Of a stretch of DNA of 64,000 bases, positions 1-8,479 are shown piece after piece. The notes under the pieces are model-generated. The model searched no databases and had not been told where the DNA came from. It was given only the letters and a program-made list of their open reading frames with translations. The translations under genes and the position numbers were made by a program. How positions within the stretch are numbered: position 1 is the stretch's first letter; every line of letters begins with the position of its first letter. Origin of the DNA: Bartonella koehlerae C-29. GTDB lineage: Bacteria; Pseudomonadota; Alphaproteobacteria; Rhizobiales; Rhizobiaceae. The stretch covers positions 1,308,316-1,372,315 of the forward strand of contig NZ_KL407334.1 in the NCBI RefSeq assembly GCF_000706625.1, read 5' to 3'.

Positions 1-754
1 AAGTAATATGTGCAAAACGAACTCCGAAATGCCCTAATACTTATACCAAATAGGTCGCAAACACATCTTTCACAATGAAAAACTACAGAAGCTTTAGTTT
101 TCTTTTGTAGTGGCATAAGAGAATGTACATTTATAGATCTTAATTATATGGTAGCTATAGTTTTTGTAACTTAAACGGAACTTTAGTTATTGAAATGTTA
201 CTACCATTAGAAACAAGTCTAGCATTTTATAATCTTAGCCGTTTGTATTTTCAAAACTGTAATTTTAAACTATCTCAGTTTTATATCACCATAAATGAAA
301 AACCTTTTACACTATAAAATACTGCAAACTTTCTAATACGACAATGACTAAGCCTCCATGATTTTATGTACAATAATTCATATCGACACCTTTTGTTGAA
401 ATTTCATTATTGAACAGTAAAAAAATACAAATTTCCTCATAAAAATGTAATTTTCATACTTCCTTAAAGGCTTGCTAACCCTTCATTAATATTGTTGCTC
501 TAAACAGTCATCATAAACAGAAAAAACTGTTTTTCTCCGGATCAGGTAGCGCGTACCGGAGTAACAGTTTCTGTTTTGTATAATAATTACAGAGGGAATA
601 TTTACTGATTAAACCATACACCCGCCCTTTAGAACAGTGAGATTGTATTCTTGTGGAAAACATTTCTTACTTCATAATTTTAGCAAAACTTTTTAATGCA
701 AAAATAAATAAAGAAACTTGAAACAGGTAGATATCGTGCATTACGGTTAATGCC
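1..754. other. AT-rich stretch without a recognisable gene
   Basis: No open frame here looks like a protein I know, and all six frames are broken by stops. The only clear structure is the long inverted repeat at 515-576. The stretch lies downstream of tgt, so it may hold the tgt 3' region and the remains of an older gene, but I could not match any remnant. Confidence 0.6.
515..576. repeat. Long interrupted inverted repeat, possible tgt terminator
   Basis: Three paired blocks face each other: AAACAG (515-520) with CTGTTT (571-576), AAACTGTT (524-531) with AACAGTTT (563-570), and CTCCGG (535-540) with CCGGAG (556-561). They enclose a 15-base loop that is GC-rich for this neighbourhood. Read on the minus strand the stem is followed by a T-rich run, so it could end transcription of tgt about 180 bases upstream. 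The unusual length and small bulges also fit a palindromic repeat element. Confidence 0.6.
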
Positions 755-1882
755 TTATCGTCCTTTTTTCCATAAAGCACGAGTTTCAGCACAAAAATCA
801 GCATAACATCCTTTCCCAATAGCATCACGAATTCCATGCATAAGCTGCTGATAATAAAAAAGATTATTCCAAGTTAACAACATACCACCAAGAGATTCAC
901 CAGATTTAACCAAATGATGTAAATATGCACAACTATAATCATTTGCAGCAGGACAAAGCGACTGTGAATCCAGAGGATGTGAATCCTCCGCATAACGCGC
1001 ATTGCGCAAATTAATTCTCCCAAAGCGCGTAAAAGCTAAACCATGGCGCCCTGCACGTGTCGGCATAACGCAATCAAACATATCAATACCGCGAGCAACA
1101 CTTTGTAAAATATCATCAGGCGTACCCACCCCCATGAGATAACGTGGCTTATCCTCTGGCAAAATCGGACAAGTAGCATCTAACACAGCTGTCATAACAC
1201 TCTGCGGTTCACCAACTGCAAGCCCTCCAATAGCATAACCTTTCAAATCCATCTCTTTTAATGCTTGAGCAGACTGTTCACGCATTTTCATATTATCACC
1301 GCCTTGAACAATACCAAACAATGCTTTACCTGGCTGATCACCAAAAGCTGTTTTACAACGCTGCGCCCACCGCAATGAAAGTTCCATAGCAGATTCTATT
1401 TCTTTTTCACTTGCAGGTAATGCAATACATTGATCTAGCTGCATCTGGATATCAGAGTTAAGAAGCCCTTGAATCTCAATAGAACGCTCTGGACTCATTT
1501 CATAATACGCTCCATTAATATAAGAACGAAAAATCACACTTTGTTCAGTAATTTTACGGATTCCCGCCAGCGACATAACCTGAAATCCACCAGAATCCGT
1601 TAAAATAGGTCCATGCCAACGTGAAAAATGATGTAAGCCCCCTAAACGCGCAACACACTCAGCTCCTGGACGCAGCATTAAATGATAAGTATTACCCAAA
1701 ATGACATCTGCTCCAAGAGCACGTATCTGATCCATATACATAGCTTTAACGGTCCCAGTCGTTCCAACAGGCATAAATGCCGGTGTACGAATACACCCAC
1801 GTCCCGTTATAATTTCGCCTCGACGTGCACACCCATCTTGAGCAATTTTTCTATAATGAAATATCTTTATCAACACTCTCAT
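755..1882 (-). CDS. tgt: tRNA-guanine transglycosylase, bacterial type, with degraded zinc site
   Basis: Tgt swaps guanine 34 of GUN-anticodon tRNAs for preQ1 (or a related base) in queuosine synthesis. The 375-residue length is normal. Conserved residues include Asp96 in TDSGGFQ, Asp150 in LDQC, the GGLAVGE loop near 219-225 (bacterial-type Val223) and the nucleophile Asp270 in MFDCVMPTR. The structural zinc site is not conserved. The family has CxCxxC followed 26 residues later by His; here the positions read Ser308, Cys310, Ala313 and Asn339, so three of four ligands are gone. The usual upstream partner queA is a pseudogene. The ATG at 1880-1882 has only a weak Shine-Dalgarno. The frame is intact, so it may still be made, but activity is doubtful or altered. 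Confidence 0.93.
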   Translation of the reverse strand: MRVLIKIFHYRKIAQDGCARRGEIITGRGCIRTPAFMPVGTTGTVKAMYMDQIRALGADVILGNTYHLMLRPGAECVARLGGLHHFSRWHGPILTDSGGFQVMSLAGIRKITEQSVIFRSYINGAYYEMSPERSIEIQGLLNSDIQMQLDQCIALPASEKEIESAMELSLRWAQRCKTAFGDQPGKALFGIVQGGDNMKMREQSAQALKEMDLKGYAIGGLAVGEPQSVMTAVLDATCPILPEDKPRYLMGVGTPDDILQSVARGIDMFDCVMPTRAGRHGLAFTRFGRINLRNARYAEDSHPLDSQSLCPAANDYSCAYLHHLVKSGESLGGMLLTWNNLFYYQQLMHGIRDAIGKGCYADFCAETRALWKKGR

Positions 1883-1894
1883 CTTTTCGCTTCT

Positions 1895-2915
1895 ATGAAT
1901 CCATATTGCTATAAAAAGAAAAGCTATACCTCTCTTACCAGCAGCAGCATAAACTTTATGGATTGATTCTTGATTCGCTAAATATTGTTACTAGCATAAA
2001 AAAATTAAACGAAATAAAGAAAGTTTTGTTACCAAATGATGGATCATAATTAAAATGATAATCTCATTTCTCAGAAGGGACCTGACAACATAACGCCTCA
2101 AGACATCTACGCTTACTTACCATAAATTTCAAATAATTGTGAGAGTGCTTTTCAACAACAACAACCTTATTCTCACACACTTTAACTACCAACAATGTCT
2201 AAAGAATTTTGCATTAATAGAAGGAACTCTAAATATCGAGTATAGCCTCAGATAGGTTTTACTTTTACAGATAAAAAAAATACGCCTATATATACATGTA
2301 AACAGCCTAAAGCTGTCTAGTAATCTCCTAATAAAATGCAAACCGGTAGAGAATGCTTTGTCATTTTTTTACAAGTAAAAAGAGCTTCACATTTTTGTCT
2401 TCAATATTTAAACATACTGTGATCACAATACAAGAGCAACAATATAAAAGCATCGATACGAAAATCTTCTCTTATCTGCTTTCAAGAAACACAAAGCAAA
2501 ATCACCCTTACATCCAAACAAATGCACCCATGGCAAATTATTTATTACACTCAATAATTATTTTCCAAATTGCACTTACATAAAAACAGTGAATTCAACT
2601 AACGCACCAGAAATATAAAAACAGCTATAAAAACAATAAATCCTATAACATTTATTGTTGAACGAGCTAATCGCAGCAAAATTACAAACAAACAGTATTA
2701 AATAAACATTAAATCTTATGCATATTCTCTTATGAGTAAATGATATTGCCAACAATGGGCAAATACACAAACTCATTTCCTGTAAAAAAAATAAAGCCTA
2801 ATGCAAAAAAAGGCATATAACAACTGAAGCTTCTTATAGATTGAAGTTTATGAAAATTACTCTTCATCGTACTCAAGATAACAATATCTTCACTTAGTAA
2901 ACTTACCGGTCGAAA
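1895..2915 (-). pseudogene. queA: queA remnant (S-adenosylmethionine:tRNA ribosyltransferase-isomerase)
   Basis: The roughly 1.05-kb gap between the isomerase gene and tgt is queA-sized. On the minus strand it carries QueA-like pieces in the right order but in different frames with stops. SLLSEDIVILSTMKS (2860-2904) resembles the N-terminal DLPEExIALRP region. LARSTINVIGFIVF (about 2630-2675) resembles LARPAKxLKxGDxIxF. YISGALVEF (about 2591-2617) resembles the LSGALLxA region. LVTKLSLFR, then FMLVTIFS (1978-2001), resemble LMTNFHLPRSTLFMLVSAFSG. ESIHKVYAAAGK (1934-1969) and RYSFSFYSN just after it resemble the C-terminal AYAHAI..YRFYSYGDA. QueA would turn preQ1-tRNA into epoxyqueuosine-tRNA. 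Several frameshifts rule out a functional product. Confidence 0.82.
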
Positions 2916-2931
2916 CCTATATTAATTTACC

Positions 2932-3444
2932 CTATTCTATATCCACAGCAATCGTAGCTTTAATGATTGCATCAGGATTTACAACAGGCTCACCGCGTTT
3001 AATTTGATCGACATTTTCCATACCTTCAATAACTTGTCCCCATATAGAATATTGACGATCAAGCCAAGGAGCATCCGCAAAGCAAATAAAAAATTGCGAA
3101 TTAGCAGAATTTAGATTCTGACTGCGTGCCATAGAAACTGTACCACGCTTATGAGAAAGATTCGAAAACTCTGCTGTTAAATCAGGTTTTTCTGATCCCC
3201 CCATACCTGCACGTGATAAATTAAATTTTTCATCGTCTTTCTTTCCAAATTGCACATCACCAGTTTGCGCCATAAAACCATCAATAACACGGTGAAAAAT
3301 GACGTTATCATAAGCACCTTCATGCACAAGCTCTTTAATACGTGCAACATGACTAGGTGCTAAATCAGCAAAAAATTCAATAACAACTTTACCCTTAGTT
3401 GTTTCAAGAATTAATGTATTTTCTGGATCTTTAATTTCAGCCAT
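2932..3444 (-). CDS. Cyclophilin-type peptidyl-prolyl cis-trans isomerase, cytoplasmic
   Basis: Catalyses proline cis-trans isomerisation during protein folding. The 170-residue product from the ATG at 3442-3444 spans a complete small cyclophilin domain: [14 protein letters not shown], the [10 protein letters not shown] segment and WGQVIEGMENVD. An upstream in-frame start at 3501 would add 19 residues and overlap the preceding gene. The 3444 start has a good AGGAG Shine-Dalgarno and matches the usual N-terminus MAEIKDPENTL. No signal peptide is present, so it is cytoplasmic. It lies 22 bases after a second, exported cyclophilin gene, and the pair looks like an old tandem duplication. Confidence 0.93.
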   Translation of the reverse strand: MAEIKDPENTLILETTKGKVVIEFFADLAPSHVARIKELVHEGAYDNVIFHRVIDGFMAQTGDVQFGKKDDEKFNLSRAGMGGSEKPDLTAEFSNLSHKRGTVSMARSQNLNSANSQFFICFADAPWLDRQYSIWGQVIEGMENVDQIKRGEPVVNPDAIIKATIAVDIE

Positions 3445-3466
3445 ACAGTTAAACTCCTTTGGCTCA

Positions 3467-4063
3467 TCACTCAGCTTGTAAAGTAGCAGCATTAATAACA
3501 TCAGGATTTTTCACAGATCCATTATTACCTGTAGTGCCTTTTTTAATTTTATCAACAACATCCATTCCCTTTATGACCTCTCCCACAACAGTGTATTGAC
3601 CATTTAAAAAAGCAGCATCACTAAAACAAATAAAAAATTGAGAATTAGCGGAATTTGGATCTTGGGAACGTGCCATCCCAACAGTGCCACGCTTAAATGG
3701 CTCCTTTGAAAATTCCGCCAGTATATTGGGATAATTGGAACCTCCCATACCAACGCGTTTAGGATCAAAATCTACACTGCCCTTTTTTCCAAATTTTACA
3801 TCACCTGTCTGTGCCATAAAACCAGGAATGACACGGTGAAATACAACATTGTTATAAGCACCTTCCTTAGTTAACTTCTTGATTTGTGCGACATGTTTTG
3901 GTGCCAGTTCAGGACGAAGACGAATAACCACATCACCATTTTTGAGAGATAAAACAAGAACGTTAGAATCATCGCCTACACTAAAATCATCCGCTACAGC
4001 ACTCAAAGAAAAAAAGCAAAAAACACATGTCAAAACAGTAAGAATTTTAAGAGACACAATCAT
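3467..4063 (-). CDS. Cyclophilin-type peptidyl-prolyl isomerase, exported
   Basis: A 198-residue cyclophilin with an N-terminal signal peptide: a Lys near the start, a hydrophobic core and a likely cut after SLSAVA near residue 24, so it should work in the periplasm. [32 protein letters not shown] and [12 protein letters not shown] mark the catalytic domain. Its start overlaps the end of coaD by 17 bases, and the cytoplasmic paralogue follows after 22 bases, so coaD and both isomerase genes are probably co-transcribed. The exact substrate is unknown. Confidence 0.93.
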   Translation of the reverse strand: MIVSLKILTVLTCVFCFFSLSAVADDFSVGDDSNVLVLSLKNGDVVIRLRPELAPKHVAQIKKLTKEGAYNNVVFHRVIPGFMAQTGDVKFGKKGSVDFDPKRVGMGGSNYPNILAEFSKEPFKRGTVGMARSQDPNSANSQFFICFSDAAFLNGQYTVVGEVIKGMDVVDKIKKGTTGNNGSVKNPDVINAATLQAE

Positions 4064-4568
4064 TCTCCCTTGAAGATTGAAATTTTAAGTGCAAAGCTCT
4101 AGCAACATTTGCAGGCACAAAGGGTGCCACATCACCGCCCATAGAGGCAATTTGTTGTACCAATGTAGAAGTTATTACACGCCCCAAAACGCTTGCCGGC
4201 AAAAAAACAGTTTGCAATTCAGGAGCCATGATACCATTCATCCCCGCCATTTGCATTTCATAATCAAGATCAGTGCCATCACGTAACCCACGAATAAGAA
4301 AAGAAGCACCAATTTCACGAGCCTTATCAATCAAAAGAGTATTAAACGAAATAACCTGCAACCGATCTGACCCTATATTGAACAACTCTTTTCCTGCCTG
4401 AGTAATTAAATCAACACGCTCTTCAAAACTAAAAAGCGGTTTTTTTTTAGCCTGTATACCTATAGCTACAACCACCTTGTCAGCCAAAACAAAACTAGCT
4501 TGTAAAATATCAAGATGACCATTTGTAAGAGGATCAAAGGAACCTGCATAAAGAGCAATTTTTACCAT
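4047..4568 (-). CDS. coaD: Phosphopantetheine adenylyltransferase
   Basis: Transfers AMP from ATP to 4'-phosphopantetheine, the penultimate step of coenzyme A synthesis. The protein starts [20 protein letters not shown]; the TNGH motif is the (H/T)xGH nucleotide-binding signature of nucleotidyltransferases. [15 protein letters not shown] and the ISSTLVQ-like stretch ([15 protein letters not shown]) near the C-terminus are family hallmarks. The ATG at 4566-4568 has a GGAG site; a GTG four codons upstream is less likely. The length of 173 residues is normal. It follows gyrA by about 20 bases and overlaps the exported isomerase gene downstream. Confidence 0.96.
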   Translation of the reverse strand: MVKIALYAGSFDPLTNGHLDILQASFVLADKVVVAIGIQAKKKPLFSFEERVDLITQAGKELFNIGSDRLQVISFNTLLIDKAREIGASFLIRGLRDGTDLDYEMQMAGMNGIMAPELQTVFLPASVLGRVITSTLVQQIASMGGDVAPFVPANVARALHLKFQSSRENDCVS

Positions 4569-4589
4569 TTCACTCCACACTCTTAAGAA

Positions 4590-7412
4590 CTATTTTCTTT
4601 CACTCAAATCAATTATATTAGAATCATCAACCTCCTCCAAACGTTTTTCAGTTTCATCATCTAATTGGTTATCATCATCTTCAGATTCAGAAATACGCTC
4701 AACCGATACGACTTTTTCACCCTCAGCTGTATTAAAAATTGTTACCCCCTTAGTTGAACGACCAGCTATACGAATACCCTCAACAGGAACGCGAATAAGC
4801 TGTCCACCATTTGACACCAACATAATTTGATCTTGCGCCTTCACCGGAAAAACCGCCACTAATTTACCAATTTCAGCTGTCTTAGATGGATCTGTGGCAC
4901 GAATTCCTTTTCCACCACGTCCTGAAATCCGGAATTCATATGAGGAAGATCGTTTTCCATAACCAAATTCACTTACCGTTAAAAGCATCTGTTCGCGCGC
5001 ATGAAGTTCTGCATAGCGGTCTTCTGTCAACTCTGTGTTGGTTCCCTCATCTTCTTCGTCAAGAGTTACAATATCCTCAGAATCAGAACCTGCAGCGCGC
5101 CGTTCATTAATCACACGTTTAATATAAGCAGAACGCTCAATAGACGTTGCTTCAACATGTTCTAAGATTGTCATTGAAATAACTTTATCACCGTTAGCCA
5201 AATTGATACCACGGACTCCCACCGAATTCCGACCTGCAAAAACACGAACCTCAACGACCGGAAAACGAATACATTGTCCCTTAGCCGTTGTTAAAACGAC
5301 ATCATCATGTTCTGTACAAGTTTCAACAGAAAGAATTTCATCTTCTTCATCAAGTTTCATGGCAATTTTGCCATTGCGATTAACTTGAACGAAATCCGAT
5401 AATTTATTACGACGCACAGTTCCACGCGTAGTTGCAAACATCACATCCAATGCACTCCAATGAGCTTCATCTTCTGGCAAGGGCATAATCGTCGTTATGC
5501 GCTCACCTTGCTGTAAGGGAAGCATATTGATCAGAGCCCGCCCACGCGATTGTGGCGTACCAAGTGGCAAACGCCAAACTTTTTCTTTATAAACGATTCC
5601 ACGCGTTGAAAAGAAAAGAACCGGTGTATGGGTATTAACCACAAATAAACGCGTTACAAAATCCTCCTCCTTAGTAGACATACCAGAACGCCCCTTACCA
5701 CCACGCCGTTGCGCACGGTATGTACTAAGAGGTACCCGCTTAATATAGCCACTATGACTCACCGTAACCACCATATCTTCTGATGCGATCAAATCTTCAC
5801 AATCCATCTCAGCGCTACCAAAACCAAATATGGTACGCCGAGGGGTTGCAAAAGCCTCCCGAAGAACATTAAGTTCATCTTTAATAATGCTCATAATCCG
5901 TGAACGGGATGCCAAAATATGAAGATACTCAGTAATATCCACTCCAATTTTATTCAATTCATCAGCAATTTCATCGCGTCCAAGCGCTGTTAACCTTTGC
6001 AAACGCAATTCTAAAATAGCACGCGCCTGTTCTTCAGATAAATTATAAGTATTATCGGCATGGATAATATGACGAGGATCATCAATAAGTTTAATCAAGG
6101 GCGCCACATCAGCAGCCGGCCAGCGCCTCTCCATTAACTGTATACGGGCTGTCTGTGGATCAGGTGCCTTCCGAATGAGCGCTATAATTTCATCAATATT
6201 AGCAACAGCAAGTGCAAGACCGACCAAAACATGCGCACGCTCCCGTGCTTTACGCAAAAGATATTTGGTACGCCGACTGACAACTTCTTCCCGGAAAGAA
6301 ACAAATGCACGCAGCATATCAAGCAACGTCATCTGTTCAGGTTTTCCCCCGTTTAACGCCACCATATTACAACCAAAAGAAGTTTGCAGCGGCGTATAAC
6401 GATACAATTGATTCAAAACAACATCCGCAACAACATCTCTTTTAAGCTCAATAACGACGCGATACCCTTCACGATCAGATTCATCACGCAAGTCAGAAAT
6501 TCCTTCGATGCGTTTATCACGCACCAATTCGGCCATTTTCTCAATCATTGTTGCTTTATTAACTTGATAAGGGATTTCGCTTACAATGATTGCCTGCCGA
6601 CCATTGCGAATTTCTTCAATATCAACCTTAGCACGCATAATAATTGAACCGCGTCCCGTTTCATAAGCAGAACGGACACCGGAATGACCAAGGATAATAC
6701 CACCCGTGGGAAAATCAGGACCAGGAATGATTTCAATGATCTTATCAAGCGTTATATCGGGATTATCAATTAAGGCAATACAAGCATCAAGGATCTCACC
6801 AAGATTATGGGGGGGAATATTGGTTGCCATTCCTACGGCAATACCACCTGATCCATTGACTAAAAGATTAGGGAAACGTGCTGGTAAGACTACCGGTTCA
6901 CGCTCACGTCCATCATAATTATCCTGAAAATCAACAGTATCCTTATCAATATCAGCGAGAAGCTCTTCCGAAACTTTTTCTAAACGACATTCTGTATAGC
7001 GCATTGCCGCAGGGGGATCACCATCAACAGAACCAAAATTTCCTTGACCATCAATCAATGGATTCCGCAAAGAGAAGTCCTGTGCCATACGCACCAAAGC
7101 ATCGTAAATTGAAGCATCTCCATGAGGATGAAATTTTCCCATAACTTCCCCAACAACACCTGCAGATTTACGATAAGGCTTATTGAAAGAAAGCCCCATC
7201 TCATTCATAGCATGAAGAATACGCCGATGAACAGGTTTAAGACCATCACGGACATCAGGAAGAGCACGCGAAATAATCACGCTCATCGCATAATCGAGAT
7301 AGGAGCGTTGCATTTCATCAATAATACTGACCGGTTCAATACCGATCAGTACATCACGTTCTGGATGTGGGTTTAGATCTGTCACAGCTTTAAGACTTTC
7401 AAAAAGAATCAC
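4590..7412 (-). CDS. gyrA: DNA gyrase subunit A
   Basis: The breakage-reunion subunit of gyrase (A2B2), which introduces negative supercoils. The N-terminal topoisomerase domain begins near [18 protein letters not shown]. The active-site Tyr is residue 139 (AAMRYTECR) and the [11 protein letters not shown] segment is intact. The C-terminal beta-pinwheel includes the [11 protein letters not shown] repeat. In the quinolone-resistance region the sequence is [10 protein letters not shown]: Ala100 replaces the Ser found at E. coli position 83, while Asp104 (E. coli 87) is kept. Bartonella are known to carry this natural Ala. The N-terminus is uncertain: GTG at 7410-7412 or GTG at 7383-7385, neither with a strong Shine-Dalgarno. 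The second gives a start resembling other rhizobial GyrA proteins. Confidence 0.97.
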   Translation of the reverse strand: MILFESLKAVTDLNPHPERDVLIGIEPVSIIDEMQRSYLDYAMSVIISRALPDVRDGLKPVHRRILHAMNEMGLSFNKPYRKSAGVVGEVMGKFHPHGDASIYDALVRMAQDFSLRNPLIDGQGNFGSVDGDPPAAMRYTECRLEKVSEELLADIDKDTVDFQDNYDGREREPVVLPARFPNLLVNGSGGIAVGMATNIPPHNLGEILDACIALIDNPDITLDKIIEIIPGPDFPTGGIILGHSGVRSAYETGRGSIIMRAKVDIEEIRNGRQAIIVSEIPYQVNKATMIEKMAELVRDKRIEGISDLRDESDREGYRVVIELKRDVVADVVLNQLYRYTPLQTSFGCNMVALNGGKPEQMTLLDMLRAFVSFREEVVSRRTKYLLRKARERAHVLVGLALAVANIDEIIALIRKAPDPQTARIQLMERRWPAADVAPLIKLIDDPRHIIHADNTYNLSEEQARAILELRLQRLTALGRDEIADELNKIGVDITEYLHILASRSRIMSIIKDELNVLREAFATPRRTIFGFGSAEMDCEDLIASEDMVVTVSHSGYIKRVPLSTYRAQRRGGKGRSGMSTKEEDFVTRLFVVNTHTPVLFFSTRGIVYKEKVWRLPLGTPQSRGRALINMLPLQQGERITTIMPLPEDEAHWSALDVMFATTRGTVRRNKLSDFVQVNRNGKIAMKLDEEDEILSVETCTEHDDVVLTTAKGQCIRFPVVEVRVFAGRNSVGVRGINLANGDKVISMTILEHVEATSIERSAYIKRVINERRAAGSDSEDIVTLDEEDEGTNTELTEDRYAELHAREQMLLTVSEFGYGKRSSSYEFRISGRGGKGIRATDPSKTAEIGKLVAVFPVKAQDQIMLVSNGGQLIRVPVEGIRIAGRSTKGVTIFNTAEGEKVVSVERISESEDDDNQLDDETEKRLEEVDDSNIIDLSERK

Positions 7413-7619
7413 TTCACTCTTTGGTATAGCGAAAAATACATTAAAACGCTAATTCCCCCTACAACAGAGAGGAAATTTAACAATAATTTTCAACATGTTA
7501 TTTATGTTAAAAATCGCCGACAAAATCAATTAGACCTAATTTTTTGAATGTCCAAAACCTCAAACAAACAACTAAGAAGATACAACGAGCAATAACAATA
7601 TTGCTTTTATTAAGAATCA

Positions 7620-8138
7620 TTAAAAGGGTACGTCATCATCTAATTTGTGCGAAAAGCTCTCTCCCGATTGAATGTTGTTGGAACCAAAAACATCTCTCTG
7701 ATTTGCGCTATTATCAGAAAAACCACCACTGCCATAAGTACTGCTTGACTGATTTGTTCCTTGCATTTGTTCACCACCAGTTGCACTACGCCCATCAAGC
7801 ATTTGTAACTCACCACGGTATTTTTGCAAAACAATCTCTGTTGTATAACGATCATTACCGTTTTGATCTTGCCATTTGCGCGTCTGCAATTGACCTTCAA
7901 TGTAGATTTTACTGCCTTTTTTTAAATATTGCTCTACAACTTTAACAAGGTTTTCGTTAAAAATAACGATACTATGCCACTCCGTGCGCTCTTTACGCTC
8001 ATTTGTATTACGATCACGCCAACTTTCTGAAGTTGCAATACGCAGATTTGCTACTTGATCACCAGAATTCAAACGGCGAATTTCAGGATCAGCACCTAGA
8101 TTACCAATCAAAATAACTTTATTAAGGCTACCAGCCAT
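7620..8138 (-). CDS. ssb: Single-stranded DNA-binding protein
   Basis: Coats single-stranded DNA in replication, repair and recombination. The 172-residue protein has the OB fold at residues 1-110 ([43 protein letters not shown]), then a Gly/Ser/Gln/Asn-rich linker and the acidic tip DDDVPF that recruits partner proteins. ATG at 8136-8138 follows a TTGGAG site. It stands divergent from uvrA, a common arrangement in this order. A degenerate copy of its own codons 68-105 lies just upstream at 8161-8275. Confidence 0.97.
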   Translation of the reverse strand: MAGSLNKVILIGNLGADPEIRRLNSGDQVANLRIATSESWRDRNTNERKERTEWHSIVIFNENLVKVVEQYLKKGSKIYIEGQLQTRKWQDQNGNDRYTTEIVLQKYRGELQMLDGRSATGGEQMQGTNQSSSTYGSGGFSDNSANQRDVFGSNNIQSGESFSHKLDDDVPF

Positions 8139-8160
8139 TTTATAAACTCCAAAGTCCTAA

Positions 8161-8275
8161 TTTGCAAAACAACTTCTGTTCTATAATGATCATTACTATC
8201 TTAAATCTTACCATTTACCCATCTACCTTTGCAATTGATCTCAATCTGGATCTTGCTAACATTTTTGAAATACCG
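8161..8275 (-). pseudogene. Worn partial duplicate of ssb
   Basis: This stretch aligns base by base, with one small insertion, to 7823-7932 inside ssb (codons about 68-105). Shared blocks include TTTGCAAAACAA, GATCATTAC, ATCTT.CCATTT and GCAATTGA. By eye about three quarters of bases match. The copy has the same orientation as ssb but cannot be translated as an SSB, and no OB-fold ends remain. It begins about 15 bases upstream of the ssb Shine-Dalgarno, so it lies in the ssb leader or promoter. A decayed second ssb gene or a slipped tandem duplication would explain it. Confidence 0.8.
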
Positions 8276-8479
8276 TACCGTATAATTATAGCAAAAGATG
8301 ATAACAACGCATAGTTTATTTCATCACCAGAAAATAAAAAGATACTTTGCTGGGTTGTGTTTTCGCAGAACTTGTACTCTCTTTTCACGTTAAAGCAATA
8401 AAATACGTTGTAATTCTAAAGAAATAATTTTATTCCACTTTGGATGCTTAATTTTTATCACATATGCCAAGGATAAAAT

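Noticed and set aside
2070-2190. Open stretch of about 40 codons on the minus strand containing MVSKRRCLEALCC
   Set aside because: It has no start with a ribosome site and sits in the queA remnant; chance openness is likely.
2353-2583. 76-codon plus-strand frame in the queA gap
   Set aside because: It runs antisense to the queA remnant, has no Shine-Dalgarno and no family resemblance.
2576-2776. 66-codon minus-strand frame
   Set aside because: It is one of the shifting frames of the queA remnant and covers only a piece of it, including YISGALVEF.
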